Assembly: GCF_900119165.1 (NCBI RefSeq) | Contig: NZ_FPJG01000006.1 | Location: 682,001-746,000, forward strand | Length of the DNA: 64,000 bases | DNA from: Amycolatopsis australiensis | Lineage (GTDB): Bacteria > Actinomycetota > Actinomycetes > Mycobacteriales > Pseudonocardiaceae | Direction of reading: 5' to 3' | In this document: piece after piece, positions 26,907 through 35,100 of the stretch | Layout of the letters: each line of letters starts with the position of its first letter | Numbering within the stretch: the first letter of the stretch is position 1 | Position numbers and translations under genes: made by a program | The notes under the pieces: model-generated | What the model was told of the DNA's origin: nothing | Seen by the model: only the letters and a program-made list of their open reading frames with translations | Database searches by the model: none

Positions 26907-27482
26907 TCAGCTCTCCCCCGGGGTTTGGTTCTCTTCGTAGCTGGTCAGCGTGGTGGTCGCGGGCAGGTACAGCGGGTGCCGCGGTTGGCCGCCCTTGGTC
27001 AGGCCCAGGCAGGCCAGGCCCGGCCGGTACTGCCGGGTCGCGGACCTGCGGAGCATCTGCGTCACCGTCGGGGCCCGGCGGGCCGCCGCGGGGTGGGCGC
27101 CCCACGCGGCGACGCACCGGTCCGCCTGCCGCGCGGTCGCGGCGAGGAACGCGTCGGTGGCGGGTCCGACCGGGTCCGGGTGGGTTTCCAGGGCGGCCGG
27201 GTCGGTGGCGCGCAGCGCGAACAGGTTGACCACCGCGAGGCTTCCGAATCCCCAGCTGCGGGCGAAGCGCGTCACGCGGCGCATCGTCGGGTCGTCGGCC
27301 GTCGCGTCGGCGGTCGACGGGTTCAGCATCACGAACATCACCAGCGGGCCCGGCGCCCACGCGCGGGTCAGCAGGTACCGATAGGTGCCGGTCGTGTCGA
27401 GCACCGCGAACGCGCTCTCGAACAGGTTCCCCGACTCCTGCACCTCGTGCTCGGCGGTCAAGGCGGGCGGCAGCGACAGCAT
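26907..27482 (-). CDS. DUF1643 family protein
   Basis: The 191-residue protein contains YLLTRAWAPGPLVMFVMLNP followed by STADATADDPTMRRVTRFAR, the defining motif of the DUF1643 family often found on phages and plasmids. VVNLFALRATDP and VAAWGAHPAA are further family markers. The biochemical role is not established. The ATG at 27482 follows AGGAGATCC and overlaps the previous stop by one base (TGATG). Confidence 0.88.
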   Translation of the reverse strand: MLSLPPALTAEHEVQESGNLFESAFAVLDTTGTYRYLLTRAWAPGPLVMFVMLNPSTADATADDPTMRRVTRFARSWGFGSLAVVNLFALRATDPAALETHPDPVGPATDAFLAATARQADRCVAAWGAHPAAARRAPTVTQMLRRSATRQYRPGLACLGLTKGGQPRHPLYLPATTTLTSYEENQTPGES

Positions 27483-27751
27483 CACCGGATCTCCTTCCGG
27501 TTCGCCGGCGGCAGCCGGCGTGCCTGGTCGGTCCGCTCGGCCTCGGCCCGCACCGGGCCGGACGGCGCCGGCGCGGTGACGATGAGGTAGACCCGCCCCT
27601 GGGCCGGGACGTCCGCGGTGGGCGGCAGGTACTTGGCGCCGCGGCGGCGGTTGGGGTAGAAGTCGCTGGCGTCCTCGATCGTCAGCACCGTCGCCAGCCG
27701 GGCGATCGTGGCGGTGATCTCGTGCTCGGTGCCTTCCAGGCGGATCCTCAT
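27482..27751 (-). CDS. Small hypothetical protein of element
   Basis: The 89-residue protein (MRIRLEGTEHEITATIARLA at its start) has a beta-alpha pattern, a basic YPNRRRGAKYLPP segment and a strand RVYLIVTAPAP. Its start overlaps the previous stop by ATGA, and its stop overlaps the DUF1643 gene, so it is part of a coupled operon. The family was not recognised. Confidence 0.7.
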   Translation of the reverse strand: MRIRLEGTEHEITATIARLATVLTIEDASDFYPNRRRGAKYLPPTADVPAQGRVYLIVTAPAPSGPVRAEAERTDQARRLPPANRKEIR

Positions 27752-28098
27752 AGGACGTACTCCTCGCTGGTCGAGCGGTCACGGGTGTTCGTGCGGGCGC
27801 GGGCTCGGGCGCGTTCGAGCTGGCGTTGCAGGCTCGCGGGTTTCACGCCGAGCTGGTGGGCGATCTCGGCGTGGTCGAGGCCGCGCTGGCGCAGTACGCG
27901 GTAGTCGGCGATGGTGTCGTCCAGGGACCGGGTGGTGCGCTCGTAGTCGGCGAGATCCCCGTGCCGCAAGACGTAGCTGTGGCATCCGGTGCACAGCCCG
28001 CGGCCGCAGTGCCGCACCATGCCCGGCGGGACGACCGTGTCGCGCTGGCCGGCCAACGGCCGGCGGCACCGCCTGCAGGGCCCGCCCGGCGCGCTCAC
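27748..28098 (-). CDS. Zinc-ribbon plus helix-turn-helix DNA-binding protein
   Basis: The 116-residue protein has CRRCRRPL and CGRGLCTGCHSY, which look like a small Cys-based metal site. A sigma-like or Whi-like helix-turn-helix follows (YRVLRQRGLDHAEIAHQLGV then KPASLQRQLERARARAR). The GTG at 28098 overlaps the stop at 28095 (GTGA). The same frame is open back to 29187, but the intervening part is Arg-rich out-of-frame sequence. It is probably a regulator of the left-arm operon (inference). Confidence 0.68.
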   Translation of the reverse strand: MSAPGGPCRRCRRPLAGQRDTVVPPGMVRHCGRGLCTGCHSYVLRHGDLADYERTTRSLDDTIADYRVLRQRGLDHAEIAHQLGVKPASLQRQLERARARARTNTRDRSTSEEYVL

Positions 28099-29187
28099 CG
28101 CTCGTCCTCGATACGGGAGGCCAGGAACGCAGCCGGGTCGTTGGCCCGGGCGACGAACGCGCGGTCGCTGGCGCTGACGGCGTCCAGCACCTGCCGCGGG
28201 GTTTCGCCGCTGTGCTCGCAGCGACGCAGCACCTTGTACTTCAGCGCGCCGTAGGCGTCGGAGGTCGCGATCGCGTGCAAGTCCGTGCCGAACACCACGC
28301 CGAGGGGCGTCGGCGAACTGCTGCTCCAGCGTGCCCGCCACCGCGTCGGCGTCCGCGGCGGGTACCGCCGCCGGTCGCGGCGAGTCCGCCGCGACGTCCG
28401 CGTCTTCCGCGGTGGCCTGGGCGAGGGCCGGGATCGGCTTCGACACCGGTGTCCCGCTCGCCTGGCTGTCGGCGGGGTCGGTGTCGCCGGCGCCGTGTTC
28501 CTCGTCGAGTTCTTCGGACAGGTCCGCCAGGGCGGCGAAGCGCACCCGCTGCAGGGTGGTGGCCACGGATTCCAAGGCGAACATCAGGTCGACCGCTTCG
28601 TCGCGGCGGAGGCTGCCCAGGTGACGGCTGGTGAACGTGTCGCCGATCGCTTCCAGCACCGCGGCCGCAAGGGCGGCAGCCTCCGGGCGGCCCAGCCGGA
28701 CGGGGTTGCCGTCGCGGCTCGGCTTGTAGTTCGTGTCGATCTCGACCAGGTGTCGGACTTCGTCGTCGTCCGCATAGCGGTAGTCGGCCTCGGCGACCTC
28801 GCCGCTGAACGTCGTGTCGTAGCCCTCAACCACCTCGACGCGCACGCAGTTGGGCCACTGCTCCAGGTCGTCGGGATCCGGGGTCCAGCCCTCGAAACTG
28901 GCCGTGAACGGCCGGCGGGGCGTGTGCGGTTCGGCCTGCTGCGCGACCGCGGCGGCGAGGCCCGCTTGCTCGCCGGTGCCGACCGGCGGCTCGTGGCGTG
29001 AGGTGAGCAGGACGGTCAGGCAGCCGCAGTCGTCGACGTTGTCGTGGTGGTAGCCGATGCAGCGGTCGTCTGAGCAGCCACAGGCGTCGCCGTGCCACTC
29101 GTCGGTGCCGAAGTGCCGCTGCGCCCACTCGGTCGGGGCGACGCCGAAGCTACGCAGCTGCTCGCGGGCGGTCGTATTGAGTTCCAT
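28095..29187 (-). CDS. Hypothetical protein with N-terminal Cys cluster, apparent frameshift at 28304-28307
   Basis: From the ATG at 29187 (AAAGGA upstream) the protein has DACGCSDDRCIGYHHDN and DDCGCLTVLL, a likely zinc site. VRVEVVEGYDTTFSGEVAEA and helical DEAVDLMFALESVATTLQRV follow. Near 28304-28307 (a run of four G on the plus strand) the sensible reading shifts by one base to GVVFGTDLHAIATSDAYGAL and ends at 28095, where the stop overlaps the next start by GTGA. Removing one base joins both parts into about 363 residues. If the shift is real it is a programmed event or a mutation. The family is unknown. Confidence 0.5.
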
Positions 29188-29274
29188 GTCTTATGTCCTT
29201 TGTGGTCGGTGGTTGAGCAGCGGGAATGGATGGCCCGGGCGGGGCCGGCGTGCGGTCCCGCCCGGGAAGTGGGG

Positions 29275-31029
29275 TCAGGCGATGGCTTCGGCGGTGTGCA
29301 GGACGGCGCGCAGCCGGGTGCCGATCCAGGTGCCGACCGACGGCGAGACGGCGTTGCCGAAACCGTCGACCTGGTCGCGGGCCGAGCCCCAGACGACGAA
29401 GTCGCCGCGGTGGTCGGGGAAATCGACGTCGAAGCCGCAGCCCCGGCCGATCTCGTGGGCGGCGAGCATGCGGAAGTAGCAGTCCTCGAGCGCGATCTCG
29501 GCCAGCACGGCCCGCCACTCGGCGGCCAGGACGCCGGTGGTGTCGCGAGCGGTGAGCGTGCCGAGCGGGTCGGTCAGCGGGTGCGGCGCGGTCGCGTTGC
29601 CGCTGCCGCCGTTCTGCTTGAACCAACCGGAGAACAGCAGCGCCTGGCTGGCCGACGTGGACACGAGAGTGCCGAGCGGGTCGCTGACCGGGTGGGCTCG
29701 GTACCTGGCCTGGTCGATGGATCCGTTGTTGTTGATCGTCCCGGCGGCGGTCAGCAGGCCCGGGATCTGGTCGGACGTCACGGTCGGCATCGCTTCGGCG
29801 TGCACGGTCGGGACCGTGTTGCGCCGGAACGGCACCACGCCGGCGGACAGCATGCCGAGGGTTTCCGAACCACCCTGGGTCGGCAGCGGATCACCGGCGC
29901 TGCGCGGGCCGCCCTGGTAGTTGGCGACCGCGAGCATGACCGCCTTCTCGTGGGTCGAGGTCACGGTGTCCACCGAGCGGCTGAGGCGCTGTCCGTCGCC
30001 GTTGTGCGGGTGCACGGCCTTCGCCGGAATGAGCACCGCGGGGAACTCCGCGAACCGGCGGCGGCACCGCTCCGCGCGCTCCATCGTCGCCTTGGCGAGC
30101 GGGCCGACGGAGCCGTCGCGCTGCTTTTTGATCGGCTTGTCGCCGATGCGGGTGCCGAGGTTGCTCAGGTCGAGCGCGGCCAGCGACGGCGTCATCGGCG
30201 GGACGACCGGGCGACGGCAGGACGGGCAGGTGTAGTGGTACTGCTTGCCGTAGCGGACCGACCCGGTCGGCGGCACTCCCGTCTTCCACGACCACACGGC
30301 CTCGACGGTGCGGTTGCAGCGCGGACACCACGCCGCGGGCCGGTGGTCGAGGTCGGGCGTCGGGAGCTTCCTGTCCCAGAACGCGATGTAGAGGCGGTCC
30401 CGCGACTGCGGCACGCCGAAGAACATCGAGTTCAGGTAGAGCACGCGATGTCGGTAGCCGAGCATCCTGAACCGCTCGATCCACCAGTAGTACGTCGTGC
30501 CGTCGCCGACCTTCGGCCGGCCGGGCAGCGCCGGACCCCACGAGGTCAGCTCGGTGGTGCACTCGACGAGGATCAGCAGCGGGTGGTGCTGGGCGGCGTA
30601 GTGCAGCACGCAGTTGGCGGTCGCGCGGTCGCGCTCAGAGCGCGTCACGCGGGCGTCGAAGTCCGGGTCGTTGAGGTCGAACAGCGACAGGCCCTGCTCG
30701 TAGGCTTTCTGGGTGTTGGCCTGGGAGTGGTTGACGCAGGACACTCCCGCGCACAGCAGGTCCGCGGCAGGCAGGTCCCGAGCTGAGTGGTAGTCGGACG
30801 CGTCCGGGTCGACCAGGTCGGCGATCCAGTGCTCGGCCTCGGGGTGGTTGGCCTCGTGGACCTCAACCTTGTAGGCGTTGTGGTTGGCGGCCATGATCGT
30901 GGTGAACCCGGCCTTCTCGATCCCCCGGGTCAGGCCACCGAAACCCGAGAACAGGTCGACCGCGACCAGGTCGTCATGGCGGAACCGGCGACGGCGGGCG
31001 GCCGGGCGGTGCGTGGCGGTCCGGCTCAT
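29275..31029 (-). CDS. DNA cytosine-5 methyltransferase (orphan)
   Basis: The 584-residue enzyme has motif I AVDLFSGFGGLTRGIEKAGF (24-42 region) and a motif IV cysteine in AGVSCVNHSQAN (C98) instead of the usual PCQ. The motif VI site is VEC (155-157) instead of ENV, and QSRDRLYIAFW (208 onward) is motif VIII. A zinc ribbon (C235, C238, C268, C271) is inserted. The late DQVDGFGNAVSPSVG fits motif X. The ATG at 31029 follows AAGGAGGG and overlaps the preceding stop (ATGA). No cognate endonuclease is adjacent, so it may protect the element's DNA from host restriction. Confidence 0.88.
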   Translation of the reverse strand: MSRTATHRPAARRRRFRHDDLVAVDLFSGFGGLTRGIEKAGFTTIMAANHNAYKVEVHEANHPEAEHWIADLVDPDASDYHSARDLPAADLLCAGVSCVNHSQANTQKAYEQGLSLFDLNDPDFDARVTRSERDRATANCVLHYAAQHHPLLILVECTTELTSWGPALPGRPKVGDGTTYYWWIERFRMLGYRHRVLYLNSMFFGVPQSRDRLYIAFWDRKLPTPDLDHRPAAWCPRCNRTVEAVWSWKTGVPPTGSVRYGKQYHYTCPSCRRPVVPPMTPSLAALDLSNLGTRIGDKPIKKQRDGSVGPLAKATMERAERCRRRFAEFPAVLIPAKAVHPHNGDGQRLSRSVDTVTSTHEKAVMLAVANYQGGPRSAGDPLPTQGGSETLGMLSAGVVPFRRNTVPTVHAEAMPTVTSDQIPGLLTAAGTINNNGSIDQARYRAHPVSDPLGTLVSTSASQALLFSGWFKQNGGSGNATAPHPLTDPLGTLTARDTTGVLAAEWRAVLAEIALEDCYFRMLAAHEIGRGCGFDVDFPDHRGDFVVWGSARDQVDGFGNAVSPSVGTWIGTRLRAVLHTAEAIA

Positions 31030-31130
31030 CGCTTGCCCTCCTTGGCGGCGGCTTCGCGGCGGGCGCGGTCGATCGCTTCCTGTTCGGCTTGCACGCGGCT
31101 GTGCCACGCGCCGGAGTCGTTGCTGCTCAC
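31026..31130 (-). CDS. Very small coupled protein (34 residues)
   Basis: A 34-residue reading (SSNDSGAWHSRVQAEQEAID and a basic tail) is linked to both neighbours by 4-bp overlaps, GTGA at its start and ATGA at its end. It should form one amphipathic helix. The double overlap is the main evidence that it is translated. It may serve only to couple translation into the methyltransferase gene. Confidence 0.5.
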   Translation of the reverse strand: MSSNDSGAWHSRVQAEQEAIDRARREAAAKEGKR

Positions 31131-31345
31131 GCCCCGCTCCCCTCGGGCTCGCACGCGAACAGCTGCTCCTGGCCGTCGACCTCGCCCCAGCCGGCGAGCT
31201 TCGCCGCGGCGCCGGCGGTCCCGGCCGGGCGCTTGCCGCGCTGCCTGGCGGCCGTGGTCTGGGCCTTCACGGCCCGGAACTGCTCGATCGTCATCCCGCA
31301 CGCCTCGGCGGCGATCTGCTCGCGGGTCTTCTTCGCCTGGACCAT
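31127..31345 (-). CDS. Small hypothetical protein, first gene of methyltransferase operon
   Basis: The 72-residue protein begins VQAKKTREQIAAEACGMTIE, a helix-turn-helix-like segment, and ends acidic (GQEQLFACEPEGSGA). The ATG at 31345 follows AGGGAG. Its stop overlaps the 34-residue gene. Upstream is the 396-bp non-coding region holding a long inverted repeat. It could be a small DNA-binding protein (inference). Confidence 0.6.
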   Translation of the reverse strand: MVQAKKTREQIAAEACGMTIEQFRAVKAQTTAARQRGKRPAGTAGAAAKLAGWGEVDGQEQLFACEPEGSGA

Positions 31346-31741
31346 CGGGTTTCTCCCTGGGGTGTCGGTGCCGGTAGCCGGGTCGCGAAGCCGGTGGACC
31401 TGGTGTGGTGGCCGGTTTTTCTTCGCTGCCCGTAGGGCGGGCGACGGCTTCACCCGTCGCTCTTCTCGGCGCCGTGCGCGGCCCCGGAGGCTCGCGATCA
31501 AGGGAAAAGGCAGAAAAGTTTTGGAGCCACGCGCTTTTTGTGGGTCCAAAAGTTTTCTGACCCCTTGATCGTGAGGTGGGGCCGTGCTAAGCCGGGCTGC
31601 GAAGCGGCAAAAACACCGTCCGCGCTTGCGCGGACCTTGTTCCGCCCGCAGAGGGCGGTGTCAGTGGCGGTGACCTGACCTGGGCGGGTTGGCCCGTTCG
31701 GGCTGCAGCTTTTGTCGGTCCCCCGTGTCACCATCGGGGGC
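31346..31741. other. Divergent intergenic region with long inverted repeat
   Basis: No gene is seen. Besides the 85-nt inverted repeat (31491-31575) it holds a GTCCGCG-CTTG-CGCGGAC hairpin (31618-31635). It separates the minus-strand methyltransferase operon from the plus-strand gene at 31742 and probably contains both promoters. It is one of two candidate places for the transfer or replication origin. Confidence 0.45.
31491..31575. repeat. 85-nt two-part inverted repeat
   Basis: The outer arms 31491-31504 and 31562-31575 pair at 13 of 14 positions. The inner arms 31512-31528 and 31542-31558 pair at 15 of 17. The loop is 13 nt and contains five T. The structure could be an origin of transfer, a single-strand origin, or a terminator for transcripts arriving from the relaxase side. 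Confidence 0.6.
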
Positions 31742-32158
31742 ATGGAGCTGACCGGACGCGACTTCGACCGCATTCCCCGCGGAAATGTGCGTGTGCCGGT
31801 GGTCGAGTTCGCGCGTTTGTGGCTCGCCGCCGAACAGGCCCTCGACCGCGAGCCGACGAACTGGACTTTCTTCGGCGTCGCGCAGACGTGTCGTTGGCTG
31901 GCCGGTGCCACCGTCCGCCGGGTCGGCCAGGCGCCGCGGCTCGCCGACGCGCCCATCACCCGCCGCTTCGGCGTGGCGCACGACGAGACCATCGAGGCGG
32001 AGTTCCTGGCCGCGGAGAAGCTGCTGTGGCGCCGGCCGGTGCCGGCGTGGCTGGCCGAGCGGCCCGGTTGGCTGCCGGCGATCGTGGCCACCCTGGCGTG
32101 GGCGCGCGGCCGCAGCGGGACCCCGCCGATCGACGTTCCCGCCCACGTCCAGGGCTGA
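31742..32158 (+). CDS. Hypothetical protein (138 residues)
   Basis: The protein (MELTGRDFDRIPRGNVRVPV onward) has helical segments VEFARLWLAAEQAL, FFGVAQTCRWLAGATVR and AEFLAAEKLLWRRPVPAWL. It ends in a short Pro-rich tail. It is one of only three plus-strand genes in the element and is convergent with the relaxase gene (8-bp gap). The ATG at 31742 follows GGGGGC. No family was recognised. Confidence 0.75.
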   Translation: MELTGRDFDRIPRGNVRVPVVEFARLWLAAEQALDREPTNWTFFGVAQTCRWLAGATVRRVGQAPRLADAPITRRFGVAHDETIEAEFLAAEKLLWRRPVPAWLAERPGWLPAIVATLAWARGRSGTPPIDVPAHVQG

Positions 32159-32166
32159 CCACCGGT

Positions 32167-35100
32167 TCATCGCGAGGACACCGCGCCGTCGTCGTCGGCC
32201 AGCTCGGCCGCGGCGGCGGCGTCGCTGATGTTGCGACGGTGCAGCTCCGCGGCCTGCGCTTCCTCCGCGGCGTGGCGTTCCTCGACTACCTGCCGGGCGG
32301 CGATCTCGCGCAGCGCCCGCTGCGCCCGCTCGATCGACTCGGCCGTCTCGTCCGCCGAGGCCACCCGGACCTCGTCGGACTCGGTCACCGGGGCTTCCGC
32401 GTCGGCGACGTCGCGGACGTCGGCCACCGCGGTCTCGGCCACCCCCGCCTCCGCGGCCGCGTCCTCGTCGTCGTTGACGGCGGCGAGGTCGCCGGCGCGC
32501 TCGTCGACCACGTCGGCCAGGTCGTGCTCGGCGGTGACCTCCCGGTGCGCGTCCTCGGCGGCCATGTGCTCGTTGTGGGCGTCGAGCCATTCCCCGGCCG
32601 TCACCGTCGGCGCCGGCTCGGTGTCGAGGTTGCGGGCGGCGATCTCGGCGCGGGCACGGTCGGCGGCGGCGCGGGTTTCGGCGGTGTGGGCGTACCACAA
32701 CGCCCGCGCCTCGTCCGCGCTCTCCAGCTCGGCCGCCCGGTGGGCGAGCACCTCGGCCAGCGCCTCGGCCTCGGCGGCCTCCTGCAGCAGCCGGTCCCGC
32801 TCCGCCTCGTCGGCGGCGGCGTCGGCTTCGGCGCGGCGCATCGCCGCGTCCCGTCGCCGGGCGTCGAGAGCCTGGTGGATGCCGGCGAGTTCGTTCGCGA
32901 CGAACTTCGGACCCCACGTCTTCTCCCGCTCCCACGCCCGCATCCGGACCAGCAGCTGCCCGTCGGACATCTCCAACTCGTCGCGCCCGGACTCCGGGCG
33001 CCCCAGCGCGCGCCAGGCCGAGCGCCACGACGCGTACGCCTCGACCTGCCCGGCCTTCGGCGCCGGGCCCAACGCGGCGGCCGGGTCGTCGTGCCCAGTC
33101 AGCTCCCGGTGCGCCGCGACCGTCCCCGCCTTCGCGACCCACGCGTCCCGCTCGTCGGCTCGCTCCGGGACCGGGCCGAACGCTTCGATCGCCCACTGCG
33201 GCGGCTCCGCCGCCAGCTGGGCGCCCAGCTCGTTGCGGCGGGCGTCGGCGGTCTCGGCCAGCGACCGCAGATAGGCCGCCCACTGCGGGTCCTCGACCTG
33301 GGGCAGCGAGTCGGCGTAGGAGTCGCCGACCGGGTCGAGGCTGACCGCGCCGGTGATCCGGTGGTGGATCACGTTGGTCAGCTGCCGCGCTCCGGACAGG
33401 CTGCGCGCGGTGACCGCGTCGTCGAGGACCTGGCGTGGGTCGTGCCCGGCCAGCTCGGCCCGCCGCAGCAGGCGGGCCAGCGTCGGGCCGCCGTCCTCGG
33501 CGGCGATCCGGGCCCGCTGGTTCTCGCTCAGCTTCCCCTGCTCCACCAGCTCGTCCAGCCACCGCGCCGTCCGGCCCGCGGTGGCCAGCTCGGTCGCGTC
33601 CGCGAGCAGTTCGGCCGGGGTGCGGATCGCCGCGGTCTCGGCGGCCGCCTCGACCGCCTCCGCCAGCGCGGAACGCTGCGGCCCGGTCCCCTCGAACGCC
33701 CCGGCCAACACCGCGGCCGGGCTCCGGTGCACCGCCTCCAGTGTCGCGCCGTCAGGGGCGTCGGCGGGGACGGCGACGGTGGTGACGTGTGCGGTGTTGC
33801 CGCGCCGGCCGCGGGTCAGCCCCACATAGAGGGCTTCCTGTCCGGTCGACTCGGTCACCACGGCGTGGCTGGTGTCCACCGTGAGCCCCTGGGCACTGTG
33901 GACGGTGGAGGCGTAGCCGAGCGCGACGTGCTCGGCCACGTAGCTGCCGGGCAGGGTGATCCGCTCCCCCAGCACCTCGCCGACGCCGTCCTCGCGACCC
34001 AGGACGCGGGCGACGACCAGTCCGCCGTCCTCGCGGGTGTCCAGGACGCGGTACTGCTTGCGGTTGATCGGCACCTCCCGGTTGCCCTCGACTCCGGCCA
34101 GGTCCCAGCCGTTGCGGCGGGCCTGGATCAGGTCGCCGGCGCCGGCGTAGGTGCCCTGCTTGCCCAGCGGCACCCCGGTCTCGGCCACCCGGCCGAGCCG
34201 GACCAGCTCGTTGCGCAGCTCCGCGCACAGCTGCGCGGCCTGCTCGTTGGTGTCCACGATCAGGATCGAGTGCTTCCCCGCGAGCGTGTCCGCCAGCCAC
34301 GCGCGCCCGGCGGCGGCTTCGGCCTGCTCGCGGGTGCCGGCGTCCACGATCCGGCCGTGCTTGTGGTAGTCGGCGAGCACAGTCTCGTCGCCGTCGCGCA
34401 GCCGCAGCGACGCGCCGCGTTCCCACTCGGCGGCGAACCGGCGGACCTCGGTCAGCTCGTAGGTCGCGCCGGCATCGGCGACCAGTTCCATGCCGCCCCC
34501 GGCGCCGACCGCGGCGAGCTGCCGGTGGTCTCCGGTCAGCAGGAGTTTCGCCCCGGCCTGCTGGACGTGGTGGTGGATCTTGGCCAGGTCGGCGGTGTTG
34601 GCCATCGCCGACTCGTCCACCACCACCAAGTCGCCGGGGTTGAGCCGCCACGCCTCGTGTTCCGGGTGCGTCGAGCCCTCGGCGAGCTTGGCCTGAGCGT
34701 TCAGCCACCGCGCGATGTTCCGCGCGGTCAGGCCCTCGCCGGCGAGGACGTCGGTGGCAACCTGGCTGGAGGCCAGCCCGACCACCTTGCGGGCCTGGCC
34801 GCCCCAGAGGGCGGGGTCCTGCCACGCCTTCGCCAGTGCGCCGACCACAAAGGACTTCCCTGTCCCCGCCGGGCCGACCAGCGACTCCACCGCCGCACCC
34901 GAGGACAGCACGCCGCGCACCGCGGCGGCCTGGTCCGCGCCCAGCTCCACCCCGTTCTCGGCCAAGGCGGCCACGAACTCCTCGGCCATGGTGCCGTCCA
35001 GGGCCGGAGCCCCGCGACGGGCGGTCGCCGTCGCGAGCGCGCGTTCGGTGTGCACGTGCTCCGGTGTCGCGTACAGCTGCCCGGCCGGGGCGTCGTAGGC

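Noticed and set aside
27748..29187. A single 479-codon protein
   Set aside because: The middle is Arg-rich out-of-frame sequence overlapping a sensible 67-residue reading; GTGA overlap at 28095-28098 marks a real gene boundary.
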